Source: Vanessa cardui (lineage: Eukaryota; Arthropoda; Insecta; Lepidoptera; Nymphalidae). From it: a DNA stretch of 64,000 nt. The notes under the pieces were generated by a model. It worked only from the letters and a program-made list of their open reading frames with translations. It was not told the DNA's origin and did no database searches. Location: positions 15,314,001 to 15,378,000 of the forward strand of contig NC_061154.1 in NCBI RefSeq assembly GCF_905220365.1, in the 5' to 3' direction. Made by a program: the position numbers and the translations under genes. Positions 11,501 through 26,500 of the stretch are shown here, in pieces; within the stretch, counting starts at the first letter, position 1, and each line of letters begins with the position of its first letter.

Positions 11501-14500
11501 TGTCTATTTATTGTTTAAGTATGACAACGATGAAATAATTAGTATCTATATTTATACTTCAGAGAAAAATTTGGGATTATTTTTATCATCGTTATTATCT
11601 TGCCCTTAATCCAATTGTTTGGTTTGTTTTTAAGATATTACAAGAAATATTTATATTATAAGAATTCAACAATAAAAATATACTCAAGAGTATGTTTTTA
11701 TCATTATATTGATTGTACGCTACTAAAAATTTTGTCAGCACTAATGACAAGTTTGAGTCACAGTCTGCGTATTATACACGCAAGATACCACACTCTCCTC
11801 TACCATATGTAGAGGTTAGGTTAAGTTAATGATATAAGTGTGTATAATTCTAATTTACAGATAGACAGATATAAGGTTATTCCATTTTTTTTCAGAAAGA
11901 GATAGTAATGACTCAATTAAACATACGTATTAATGATGAAAAAAGGGTTGTTTTATGTATTATTATGTGATGCGTTACAAATTTTTTTATAGTTTATATA
12001 CATAAATTAGATATCTAAAACTTTATTTTTTTTGTTTTTGTAATTTTTCGTATGATATTTCGGATTCGTTATCTTTCCGTAGTATTATAAACTAGCAGAT
12101 GTGTTTGATTACGAGCGTTGTTTCAAACGAGATCAAGGCCAAATATGATTATTGTTACTGCACTACATAAAGCTGACGGCGTGTCAATAACGACCAAGTC
12201 AGGACTGGTCAATGTAGTTTCTAACGAAGACAAACGATAACTATTTATTATATAATAAAAAAACGAGCGCTATTAATAATATATTATTATTACACGTCAC
12301 GTGTAGAGTTCATTATAAAGGACATATAAGAAAATACATGTATATTTCGAAGGGAAACTTAGCTTGGTCGGCCAAGGACACTAAGCACGTAGGCGAATGT
12401 ATGTATGTCTCGGCATCTTGGGTTAATAAAGAACGATACATTTCAGTGCAAGCGGCCTTTTCGAATAGTGGCATCCCCTTCACACACTTTCAATAATAAG
12501 ATTTTCGTTTCGTCCGTGCTCTGTTTCGCCTAAATGTCAATGTCGATCAACTTCGGTACAGGAAGAGACTTTGGGCGTAGTACGGTGCTGCTCGCTCTGA
12601 TCATTGTCTTTTACATGTGTATGTGTAACAAGGACACCTACTGTGACAAGGATGTAGGTATTTGATCGTAGGTACGTACGACTATACCCAAATACATTAA
12701 GATCAAATTGCCACGGCTAATGTCTCTAATTAAAGTAATGTTGTTAACCTTTCAATGCTATTCAGATTAAATAACGACTTAATATTTAAAAAGCAATGAG
12801 ATTTTTTTAAGATTAGAAGAGAATTAAAAAAATTGCATTTTTTTCAATGCACCTGCGTGACAATGGGAGATTAGGCTAATACTCAACGGGATGACAGATT
12901 CGAATGATGTATAGTACGACACAACTTAGATGTCGCATCGGCAAAATGCGTAAAACCGATCACGTCCGAATTGAGTACGCTATCCTAAATTATCAATATT
13001 TATTTCTCATGCGAATATGATTTTTCCACAAACGTAATAACTTGTAATATCATATGACCTAATATATTCGTCAATTTGACACGTCGATTTACATGCACTT
13101 GCGTTCTCTGTCGTGAGAATCTATGGCGACGAATAGCGTCGAATGGCTCGATAGGGAGCTATTTCTATTGGCCGTGTTAATCGGCAGTAATCGGTTTAAT
13201 TTTCAATCCATTACATTTTCAGATGCTACATCTAATTTGTGTCGTACTATTACGAGCGGAGTAACAAATACAGCCTGGGGTTTGTTCGGAATCTGCAGTA
13301 TTATTGGCTAGATAATGGACCTACCCAATTGACTGTACTATATTCCATATTTGTAGTTTTACTATGAATACTTCTAAAATTTTAGTTTTTGTATTTCAAG
13401 TTAACCAATAATACATAACGTGCATGTAAATTAGTTCACGATTTGGCTATTAAGCAAAATTATTACAGAAATACTACGGTATCACTTTTTCTAGTACATT
13501 ACACACCCACTGTTCTTCCTAGTAGTTTTAATTGGCAGTAATTTTGTATTTACATATAAATATGTTTAAGTAGGTTTTAATCGTATATCTAAAAAAAGGA
13601 AATAAATGAATCGTAGTTGTTGCATATAAGGAGAACGTGGGCGGATCATTCGTTTACGAGAAAGTTAATATTTGCTTAAGCTGGTATACTAACGACAGTA
13701 CAATAGTACCCACTAGTTCAAACAAACTGACGCTGCTTGTGACGATATCGGTGTCAAACGTGATTTTTCATTGATTTTCTCCAACGAACCCTTGAAAATT
13801 AAAATGCAATATGTACTTGAATCAGTTAATGCAATGTTAAAATACGCCTACGTATTTTTTTAAATGTTGTTATTAACATCCTGCAGGGTTTTATTAGATG
13901 ATCGAACACCGACGATCAACAAACACAAAAATGACAAATAAACATTCAGAGTTGCTTGCCAAACCACTGGTGGGCTAATGTCTATTTCTCTCTGTTCGAG
14001 GAGAAGGTAATTCAAAGACATATATGAGATAATAAACTAGGTGTTCCAACCACAAGCTTATCTCGGCGCTCAGTTATAAGTTGTTCTAAATAAAATATGA
14101 CAAAGTTTAAGATCATAAATCTAGTACTTTTCATGAAATATTTATTGCATAGATAACTAGAATTCTGGTCTGTAATAAAAATACTTATTAAAGAAAAAAA
14201 TTAACCCGAAGTTATTTCAAAATAAATAAACTGATTGTTATTATAATCACCAAATACTTTTTGTATCTGAAGTAATGTTTGTTGGGTAATTGAAAATACT
14301 TATAATAGGTATGAAGCAGGGAAACTTATTCAGAAGTAAATATTAAACTTATTGTTATGGATTAGTAGCTGTAGAGAGCCGAGATGGCCCAGTGGTTAAA
14401 ACGCGTGCATCTTAACCGATGATTTCGGGTTCAAACCCAGGCAAGCACTACGATATATATGTGCTAATTTGTGTTTATAATTCGTCTCGTGCTCGGCGGT

Positions 14501-17500
14501 GAAGGAAAACATCCTGAGGAAACCTGCATGTGTCTAATTTCATTGAAATTCTGCCACATGTGCATTCCACCCGCATTGGAACAGCGTGGTGGAATATGTG
14601 CCAAGCCCTCTCCTTAATGCGAGAGGGGGGCATTAGCCCAGCAGTGGGAAGTTTACAGATTATTACTTTAGCTATCAGAAGTCGAAGATTATATGGAACG
14701 ATTCTCTTTTACGATGTGATTACAAGATTTCTCGATAGTAACTTAATAATGCCTGAGATATCTCTTGGAATATATCAATAGCGCTAGTTACAGAACTAAG
14801 GCGGACTGTGTCATGACTGCCCGACTTAATTTGATACAAGCAACGCTCGGTTTACGCAATTTAACCCGATTGTAGGGCGGAAGCATACTTATGGTAATAT
14901 ATAGTTGACTGCTGTTATTTTCCATTGAACGTAACCTGCTGGGTGCAGTCAGCGGGTGGACTAGGAGTGGGACCGCTTGCGACACAATTAGTAGACGGTG
15001 AAAGCAAAAATTTATTTGTTATAATTTTACCTTTACAGGTACAGCGACTACACAAGGTCGTTTAAAAAGGTTTTATATATTTTAATTATACTTAAATACT
15101 TTAGTATTTCACTTTGGTCCTAAATATACCTAAATAAACGAATAACTCTAATTCACCTTTTATTGAAATTACAAAACTTTGAGCTAGTGGGGATATTTGT
15201 TAAATGTCGCATAATAAAACATTATCTATTTAAGAATATTTATGAATAAATTTATGTACCGACTTAAAATATATTTAAAATAAGATAAATCCACTTTAAA
15301 TTTTGATTACCTGTTGACTTCCAGGCAGGAAATATTAATTTAAATAATTGTATTAACTAACAGGACTTTGTATTTTTTAAATGTTGAAAAAGAGTAACTA
15401 CTGAGTTTCTTGCCGGTTCTTCTCAGTAGAATCTACTTTCCGAATCGGTGGTAGCTTCACTTAATTGTTAAATGACGATTCAAAAGTGTTTGTAAAAGCC
15501 CACTTGAATATAGTTTATTTTGATTTTGATTTTTTAATGTACATGGACATGTTACTATAACCATTAAATAACGGGAAAGCGTCTATTTTATGGTCACCTT
15601 CCGATTCTTTAGGATAGCAACTTTATGTTAAGTCTATTCTAAAAATGTAGTACCAACGTTAAGCGAGCTCAGAGATTAGCTTTTTAATATTAAGATATAT
15701 TAAGTTATTATTTTCACTTGGACAAAAACGCAATACAGTAACCGACAGTGAAACTATTTATTTGTATAAAATAAAGAGCGCATTGTTTTTACAATATAAA
15801 GTGGAGAAGTTCTTATAATGAATCACATTGTTTTATTTCTTACAATTCCCACGAGGTAACTTTCTAATGATGTTTGCACCAATTCTTCCCACTTTTAGCA
15901 TAGTTTAAATTGTACTACAATTGTGTTAGGGTGCATTTCATTAATAATTTACGATCATTAAAACATCGAAATGTATGTCTGTGAAGAAATCCAAATCTAA
16001 TGCTGGCTTTCGATATTCCAAGTAACAGGCGAAACTGCTATGAATATAATTTTCTAATTAATAAATTAATATTATATCTAAGAATGTTGAAGACATGATA
16101 TGTACGTATCATGTTGTATGTATTTGTATAAAGCATAAATCACACATAATCCTTTTGATAAAAATCTTCACTAAATTAATTACATGTTATGATTATTTGC
16201 AAGCACTTCTATGATAGCGTGGTACAAGTTTATTACCCTGTTCATAAATCTGAATTCAAATTTATTTATACTGCTATAATTATTTTGACTTTATTTACTT
16301 TCCGATCTCCTAAACAATATTATTTAACGTGTAAAGGTGTCTTCACATGACCTAAATCATATTTGTAAGTCTTCACTCTTTCAAATATAAAACAATACCG
16401 ATCTGTGAATGTAATTAAATTTTATTTGTAATAGTAACAATGTGTTAAGTCTTTAGCAATATTATATCATAGAAGTTGTTTTAAAAATATATAAGAATAT
16501 GTATGTGGCTTTGTTACTGACCGAACCGTATAAAAACCGCAAGTAATCCTACCCATGTTTAGTGAAGATTTAACGAATTAATTTACATTGGCATTTACTT
16601 TAGGTAATGGTATTTTAGTTAATAATTAATGGCATAGGAATTTGATACAAGATACCTCATATTATGTAGTAAATCAAGTCACTATTAATGAAAATTACAT
16701 TACTACGCTAATGTCCTGATTTACCTACTGACTGTGAACGGTTCACAAATATGGCGGGCGAAAGGGTTTTGCGAAATTTTCGTTTTAAGGTGGGCGCTAC
16801 ACCACCTCCATTTAGATCCAATCAATCCGTTCATGTAAAATAAAAGATTTTTTTTATAACACCGAGACAAATTAAGTTATTAATTTAATTTTAATTTTTT
16901 AGTCAACATTGTAAAGTCGGCCTTTAATATATTTTCCATAGACGAAGACCTATATAGACGTATATATAGTGCTTAATGTATTAATTTGAGACAAAAGCAA
17001 AAGAAAAGGTAAATCTATTTCATAAGCGTTGAAGTTATTAATATCCACTTAACGTATTTCCAAGTAAAAAACTAAAGTTATGAGTCCGCAGTCTACTGTC
17101 GAAACGACATCGAATATAATTTTAAATTGCGTCCGATGAAAGGCGATTTCAACACCAACAGTGTCGAGAGTAAAGATTTAACTGCATCTTTTGATATGCT
17201 ATTTTATTACTTTAATTCTCTTTATATGTGTCGCATATTATAAAGATTTTAAAAATACTATTCATAATTTTAATAAAAAAATAATTATTTATAATATATT
17301 TTTCGTCGTCGATTTTAGTAAATGGAACAATAGTTTCCTCCTTATTTCACGCACCGTGAAATGTATTCGTTTTTATTTATTTTAAACGGTCTTGAAAGAA
17401 CTGAAATTCTCTATTACACCAATGCGAATTTGCATGTAAATGTTTATGTAAGTATCTTTGTGTGTTTGCAATTTCTTATAAACGAATAACCGGATTTCAA

Positions 17501-20500
17501 TGTCTCTTAGAAAGTTCTTAATGCTTAAAGAAGATCTTGTTTTTTTTTTAAAACATTATGCTAATCAGGTATAGTCATAAATACATATTACGTTAATAAA
17601 TTAATTAAACAGGAGAAACGTTTAAATTAAATTCATAAAAGTGCTTGTGAATGGTCGTTATGTTATGATTGTTATTTACAATGTATCGGCCATGCAGTTT
17701 CTTCGATAGACGAGTCACAAAAGCTAGTTTCAAAATATCCGACCTTCAAACATCAGATTATCTGAACTTTTACAATCCGAGCAGAGGCACGCGGGCTGTA
17801 TCAGGCTGAATGGCGACGGCTTAAGTAAATTAAGTTGACATTGTGTGGCTAACAAGTTTGACAGGATTGGTAATTTTCTTTTGCTATAAAAGATCAATGA
17901 TCGCATCTTCAATACTAACATAAAAATAACACCGTTAACTACATTGTTAATTCATCCATTCATCGAACGTAATGTTATTTTTTATATAAAAAGTGCATAA
18001 ACATCACTAACTAAAAATCATCACAAATAGTAGGTATCTTTTTCTTACGATATTTTGATACTTTGGGTTTCTAAATTTGTGGAGTGGCTCGTAATATTTA
18101 ATTAATTGCTAAATTAAAACACTATACGAGTGTATCCATATTAATTTATAAATGGAAAGTAACTTTGTTGCGCTGTCACGGCTCAACCGTTGGTCAAATT
18201 TTACATCACTATTTCTTATTAATTACATAGCATACATATATTATGCATTAGGTACATACATAGATATATACATAGTTTAAGGTTAGTGAACGATTGTAAG
18301 AATAAGAAATGTTAGGTGTCTAATGCGTCTAGATTTAATCAGAGTTTTCGACGATAAACTCGTTATTAGTGATTATATTTAAAGTCCATCGACCGCAACA
18401 AATCGTTTGATAGAATCAGTATTGAGCAATATGATTTATACTCAGTATTAATACGTTGTTAGCGCTTTTTTATCTTTGACACTCGTGGCAGCCGATTAAC
18501 TTTTTATTGGCACACCCAAATTAAGACAAATAAGAAACACTAGAATTGTTTTATTAATTCCAATTACTCAATAAATTGAATATAAAATAGTAATTGAAAT
18601 AAAGTTATAAAATAATATTTTGGGTAAAACAAATAAAACTACATTACATTTAAGAAGGCAAGCACTTCACCATTATACAAGATCTAGACTTTGAAGATTA
18701 TATAAATCAAAATTAAAATCAAAAGTATATTTTACTTTATTCAAGTGGGCTTTTACAAGAACTTTTGAATCTTTATTTAACAATTAAGTGAAGCTACCAC
18801 CGGTTCGGAAAGTAGATTCTACCGAGAAGAACCGGCAAGAAACTCAGTAGTTACTCTTTTTCAACATTTAAAAAAAATACAGTCATGTTAGTTAATACAA
18901 TTATTTAAATTAATATATCCTGCCTGGAAGTCAACAGGTATTCCATGTTTTTTTATCATCTACAAAATCTTGTATCGAATAATACGCCTTTTTTACCAAT
19001 GTATTTTTTATAAACGATTTCAATTTACGAGACGGCAAAGTTAAAAATGTGTGCGGAATTTTAGTATAGAAACGGATACCTTGCCCCAAGAAAGATTTAT
19101 TGACTTTGCGGAGTCGGAAACTTGGCGTTATAAGCTTATCCTTAATTCTAGTGCATACACAATACATAGCGAAGACAATACAAGTTGTTACTCTATAAGA
19201 CACCACACACGTATGCACACACACATACATACATACACACACATACAAACATACACACACACGCAAACCCTTGATTACTCACTCATTATACTATTGTTCT
19301 ATACCATCCACATATGAGATATGATGATCTCAATGAGCACACAAGAGTAGTTTTTAACAGTTATGTTATAAAACCTTATAAATTTGGGTACAGATAAACA
19401 ATGTTATGAACAAAACGGCTAGTTAAATATAACATTGCATACGTGTATTGTTCATAATCACGTTACCGACCCTTGACCCGAGACGTTCAAGACCAATTTC
19501 TGTTCTTCGCATTGAAATTCATTGAATAAAAGATATGTACGTCATGACAAGATCAGATATTTCGTTAACGCTACACTGCAATGATGTTTTAGTAAACAGA
19601 TATGTTATTAACGCTCAAAAAGTGAAGACTAGAAAACGTCCTAATTGGGAAGTTTGCCTTTAGTCGTTTTACGTAGTAATACGTTATAATACATCATAAT
19701 TACGTAAAACATCTAGTTATCCCTTTTAAGCTATTCTTTTTACTTTTAACGAAATGTAAAAATAAACTAAAATAAACGGTCCCCGGCGCGGTACACTTTT
19801 TTCTGTTGTTTAGTATGGATATAACATATCTGTTTATTAGAATATCATTGCTACACTCCCATAAGTTTTATGTATACGCACACATATTACTTCTTGCTTC
19901 TGAACAGTTATGGACTGATCTATAATTAAACCAATTTTAAAAAAACACTTAGTAAACTTAACCGAAAAATATAATCAATCGAAATTGTATGCGCTTTAAT
20001 GCTAATTTAATGGTCTGTTCAAATTTTTCTACTTTCAATTAGTCTAGATCTATTCTAAAGTAACTGCCCTTAAAATGTTACTGTGTCTTTACACTTCATT
20101 GAAAAACAATATTGTACATGTCGCAGCATCAGATAAATCATATAGTTTAGATATTTTATTCTGAATGGCCAGTGAGGTCGAACTCTTTGTCATGTTAGAA
20201 AAAAAAAACAAGGGAAGTCAGCTGTCAAGATTTAGATGACAGATGATGTCGCAAATATGAAGATTATGAAATATTGTTCTTCTCCATCGCACGTGGCGAA
20301 ATAATCTGTGCTCTCTTGGCACAAATAAAAGCTATATATATAAAAAAAAATTGTAAAAATCAATATACGATAATAGTTCGTGAAATATTGTATCTATTTA
20401 ATTTATAGCTTCGAATCGTTAGATTATATTCTTATTATACTTTGTTTCAGGAAGACAGTACATTACAATTTGACCTCTAAATATATAATATACGTAATAT

Positions 20501-23500
20501 AGTAACGCTACAAATATTAACATTATTTTATTAAATAATAGTTTACAAACATGACCTCGTTTCATTGTTAATATTTCTATATCATATTACTTAAAACCAA
20601 CATTTATTTTTTATAATTAATCTTAGGAAAGCACACGTGTATGTATATACAATAGAGCCCCAAGTATTTGTAAGTACACATCGTAGGAGCATTGAGTATT
20701 GACTGCTGTAAGACATATCGCCGTCGACAATATCGCGTTCATCATTTGATTCAAGATATATCTAGTAACGGTAACTGCATGGCCCACTTAGTAATCAAAT
20801 CGCATAAATTCGCTGTTTGATGGTAAAGTAACTGATAAAATAAACACGCCTACACAAAGCCCTATCATCGGTGAGATTAAATTGCATATTGTTTGGTGAT
20901 TATAAACAAATGGTACCTCAGAAAATTGCGCTAAATTTTGCGAACACACAGTAAACTCGGTGGTATACTCTACCGTGCAGCAGAAATACAAGTTCTGCTG
21001 TGTTACTGTTTCAAGGGTGTATTTAGAGGTACAAGGCAGGAAATTCCTTTGTTACAAAGTTTGGTGCATATTCAGTGTAAGGAATGAATAATTTTTTATG
21101 GCATCAACTGTGGGTATTATCGACCATATACCATTGATTATCTACTCGCTAGCAAAGACTACAATATTTTTAAAGAAAATCTATAAATATGTTTCTATGT
21201 TAAATAAATATTTTAACTTTAACACACTTGTTCATACGTACAGTCATCAACACTTTACAATGATTTTTAATTTCAGGTGATCAGGAGATAATAAATTGAA
21301 GCTTGGTAATAATTGTCCAACAAATATATTTCTCAATAACTAGCAATCACCTAATTATTTTCTCTTCACAGATAATCTTTTTTTTTAAATAAAAATACAA
21401 GTATGCGTACGTTTTTGTTCCAGTCTTAAAGTATACCAAATAAAATTAAAGTTTAACTAATTAGTAACCAACTAATTACAATAATATTTTTCTAAGTACA
21501 TAATAATGTGAAATAAATAGTTTTTATTATAATCATTAGATCTAAAGTGATATAATTAATTATGGCATCCTATGACATAACACCGTAATGGAGGCTAGGG
21601 TTACTCGCTAACACAATACATGAACAATGTATGAGGTTCTAGTGAGATTCCGTTAATGAGAAGTAACATAGAAATTATCTCTTCAGCGTACTTGTAATTA
21701 GACACTTAACACATTTATGAATATCAACCTTCTTACTCAATAATATATGAATTAGGTCATGAGAAGTTATTAAGTTCAATTACATCGGATGTTGATTTAT
21801 GAAGATCGATAAAAATACTTGTTTGGTAACATATGTATCAATGACACGTTAACTTATTTTGGCCCTTACTCATTTGAAATGCTGCTTAACTGCTGCTACG
21901 TAATATGGATTAATTTTAAATGCATTACAACATTTTATTATATATTACACAGAAACAATCGCTTGGTGACAATTATAATTTAACTACTATTTTTACTTAG
22001 TGGATTTTATACATAGTGGATTTATTATCAGATATTCTAACTCCATAGTACTCAGTAATGTTATAAAAGTCACATAAAATCTGAGTTCCAAAGATTGCTG
22101 TCGCATTGGCGATCTCGGGTTAGTACTTTTGATATTGTCTATGGGCGAAAGTGTTTGTCTACCAATATAATAAAATAAAAAGCTTGTGTAGATTTTGATG
22201 AATAGTACTGATAGAACTGTAATGTCAAGCTTACTTGGACGGCTGATAAATCTGCCACTTCATTGTATTATAATAGTATCTGTGTAAGACTAATATATTA
22301 TCTTTTATCAGTAAAACAAGTGCCCTTGGTAAGGTTGCCCCTGCAAGTGGACAACATTCACAAATTATAATACTTATTACAAGTAAAACAATTACTATGT
22401 CCGGTTCTATTTATGGTTGTGCATATAAAATTAACTCTTATGTAAAAACTACTCAATATTTCAATCGAAGTCTTTAAAGAAATACATAGTGGGCTGCGTC
22501 GTTATTTATTTTAAGTTACTGTAAGGCCCACAATTTATTCACATTGTTTTTTTTTAAATATTTAGCTTAGAGTATATTGCAGTGTAGGCATCCAAATTTA
22601 ACAGCCATAAGTATAATCCTAATGAATTTAGTGTTTAAATTATATACATATATATATAAATAAATTTTATTTGTTCATTGTTCAAAATGTTATTCGATCA
22701 GGTAATTTTATTAAATTCGTCGATTAAGTTATTGATTTTAAATTCGTCCACATTCGTAAGTCGCAGCTAACCTTGCGACTGCCAAGACAAGCTGCGATAA
22801 CAATGTAACTCATGGAGACTTATAGACTCTAATTCATACATTTAAATTTTCCGTGGAAGGTCAAAACATTATATCGCTATTTAGTATATATTTATTATAA
22901 CTTGTTCGATTCGCTTACGAATGCTATATAATTTTCGATTGTATATCTTCTTAAACGATTTGACCATATGTTTCAAAATTTAATAGGCTTTTGTAATTTA
23001 TGTATTTATAGCTTTCTTCCTTTTATGGTTTACTTCAAAATCATAATAGACTTTATTCTAGTGGTTAAATGCACTTCTTAATCCTAATTTTACAAGGTTC
23101 AAATTCTAGTCCGGAATGTTGATTCTAACGAGAAAAATCGGCAAGAAACTCAGAAGTTAATCTTTTTCTATCAAAACCAATTTAGGTGTAATAATCATTT
23201 ATAATTAGATGTATATACTTATGTATCCTCTATGACCTTCGACGAACATTAACACCAATCTCTTCTATCATTTATATAATCCTGTACAGTATAATGTGCC
23301 TTATTTGTTTTTTATTTAACGTGCGTTTTAAATGTAGCTACAGACAAATGTAAAATATTCTACAATTTTTTTTATAAAATCTAATACCCTGCACCAAGAA
23401 GGTTGTACTTACTTTTTAAAGTCGAAATCTTGGTCTAACAAGCTTATCGATATTAAATTGATATTATTGTATATATACTAACTTACTGTAAGTCTTCCTA

Positions 23501-26500
23501 TGTTATGAAACTTACGTACCGAACGAAGTCACTAGTTCTAAGAATATATGTCCAAAGCTATTTTTGAAGAACGAATATCGTTTTAGGCCTTAAACATTAC
23601 ACCAAAGTAATATATCATGAGACATACTATGAAAATAATTAAAATATACCAACCGAGTATCAAGGCCAGTTAGTTGTCTAACTTTCCTAAGCGCGTATGC
23701 TGCTGAGCTAAATCGAATATGAGTAGGAATGATAAATGAGAATTATATTGATGTTTTAAATATACAGTACACACATACAGTGTGATTATTGTCTAACATA
23801 AGCTAAACATTTTGTTTTTATGAATGTACGAGTATGTCATTAGGTAAATTAAACACGGCTCGTTTAGTATATTTGTTATTAAAAACGAAACTATGATTTG
23901 TGAACCTTTTATTTATTTTTCAATGCGTCACTAACCTTGGGAACTAAGATGCTTGGTCCCTTATGCCTGTAGTTAAACTGGCTCACTCACCCTTCAAACC
24001 GGAACACAACAGTACCAAGTAATGTTGTTAGGTGGGAAAATAACTGATGAGTGGGTGGTATCTACCCAGACGGGGTTGCACAAAGCCCTAACACCAAGTA
24101 AATGGTGATAAAGCATTTACGTCGTCAGAATGAAAAAGAGAAATAATGCAAGTATAATATAATAAATTTGTTTAATACAATTAATTTGTACACTATCCAG
24201 CTTACAAACGGTTTATTGTAAATACGATTACGATATATGTTATTTATTATACTTGCCGCTTATATTGTAATATTAAAAATAAACAGTGTAAAGTAAGTAG
24301 TCTTTGATTCTCCCTGGGACTCGTAGTATTATACCGAATCAAATCGGGTTGTTGTTAAGTATGATAAGGTACCAGACAGAGGTACTTTAGCATTAGCAAT
24401 ATTAGTAGGAATATTTATAAAGAAAAATCATCATCATTACATAGCATAAAACAAAGTCACTTACTGTTGTCTATCCCTATGTATGCATAGATCTTTTTAT
24501 TTTGCGCAACGGATTTTGATGCGGTTTTTCTTAATAGATAGAGTGATTCGAGAAGAAAGTTTTTGTACATAATACCTGGATAATAAAGTAAAGAAATATT
24601 GATAATTTTAGTATTGCACCCGTGCGAAGCCGGGGAGGGCCGCCAGTTATACTACATACATAGTACGCATAAAATATTGTCATATATTATACAGTTGATA
24701 CAGTTAATTTAAATATAACATACATACAGTTGATTTAAATATAATTACATTTATTTACGTTTAAATCGATTATGTTTATTTATGTTTATTAGCTGAGTTT
24801 ATTTATTTAATATAATTTGCTGCAATATCGCGGAAGCTGACAAATTGTTTGCTCCGAAATATTGACTTTCATGGACACTAAAAATACATCATATTTAACA
24901 TAATTTAAGTCACGTAAATAATAAAACCGGTATTACGTCGCTGCAAACTTATAAATTGGTCTAGTACAGTTTGCTATCGAGAACGGGATACAAGTTATTG
25001 GAGTTTTAATTGATTTTTCTTATGTCCTTTACGTTTTTTTTTATATAATTAGGTTTTATATTACCCTATAAAGGCTGTTGCTTAACAACGTACTCCTGTA
25101 CCGAAATGTGCGTAGTGTTGAGTTATCTCTAAACTTGTCATACGACCTGGCTGTTATGGTAAGGTACAGAGTAAATTCTCTCTTGCACAGTTCGCTTAGA
25201 TATTTAGAACTGCGTTCGTATATTACAGAAATCATGTTCATCAACCAAACGAAGATGTTCACTTATCGAAGTGTGCATCATTAGAATCAAGATACCTTAA
25301 TTGGGAAGAAGTCATGACTCTTTATAGATGCCTGACCTTGGATCGGACAAACATGTAAAATGATGTTATATTTACTATTGAGTATTTCGCCGCAACATAT
25401 TAAAACCAACTTAGTAATACTATTGCCGTAAAAGGATTTAATGATGAGATGGTTATATATTATATAATGTGATGTTAGCGAGTGTTTAAGTCTTAGCTAA
25501 ATTGTAAACATGTTTATTTTAAATCGAAATTTTTATCGGTTTCATCGGATACAAACGAACACTACTTACAAATATATTATGCGCTATATAATTTCAGAAT
25601 CAATATAGACTTATGTTTACAAAGACTTTCTTAATCTTTAATAACATAGGTAATGTCAGACTCTACGTGGTCCAATAGTTCGCTGTCATTACAAACGATA
25701 ATGGATAAACTAAACGTTTGTATTTAAGATTTGATTCGGTAATAGTCAATTCGGTCAGGTACTGCAATGGTTTATTTTTGAATCGTTGAGGTGGATTATC
25801 GCAAAAGCCCATGGTGAAAAGTGAAAAAAGAAACATACACTAACGATTACATAATAAACAAACTCTGAGCAAGGAAAATAGTGGGCTTGTCAAATTTCGT
25901 AATTCTGTAATCTGTCAACCTGAGTTCGAAATTCAAAACTGATTGTTTTTTTTAAACGCAAAAGGGGCCTTCTATTTGAAAGTGATCACTATAGATCGCA
26001 GCTAAAAAAACAACAATGAGAACAAATATATTACACCTGTTTTTGCTTTAATCAAACTAAATAAAACTCTGAATGAACGGTAGAATCTGATAACTAGCAC
26101 CTCGGCACATTTGTATTCTTAGTCATATCAATTTTTTTAAGTACAATTGTTGGGGTCAGCTCAATTGTGACGTTTACGAACGTCGTGTTTGATACAATAG
26201 CTAATGTCATAATAATAATCTTCGATTGAGCAAACCGGCGTGCGTTTCTGCATGAAAGGCTACTCGATCACGTCGTTGAGCGAGATTTGTACTTGTGACT
26301 AAAATTAAGCCAAGCTATAAATAAGTATTATGATATAATTTCCTGTTATTTATATTAATTATGCATAATTATTACAATACGGTCAAATAACAAATTATTT
26401 TTTTAAGGTTATTCATAACACAGAATATAAGTCTATTGAAAACGTATCATAACATATATGTGTGTGTTCTTATTCTTATTAATTATTGAATAAATCTGGA

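Noticed and set aside
11346..11812. Two plus-strand open frames in intron 1
   Set aside because: The composition is that of AT-rich non-coding DNA and no family motif is present.
13123..13311. 62-codon open frame
   Set aside because: It falls within MITE copy 1 and is not conserved in copy 2.
14375..14450. tRNA gene at the SINE head (and the same at 63497)
   Set aside because: The same head plus body occurs twice with tRNA-unrelated sequence attached, so it is a SINE.
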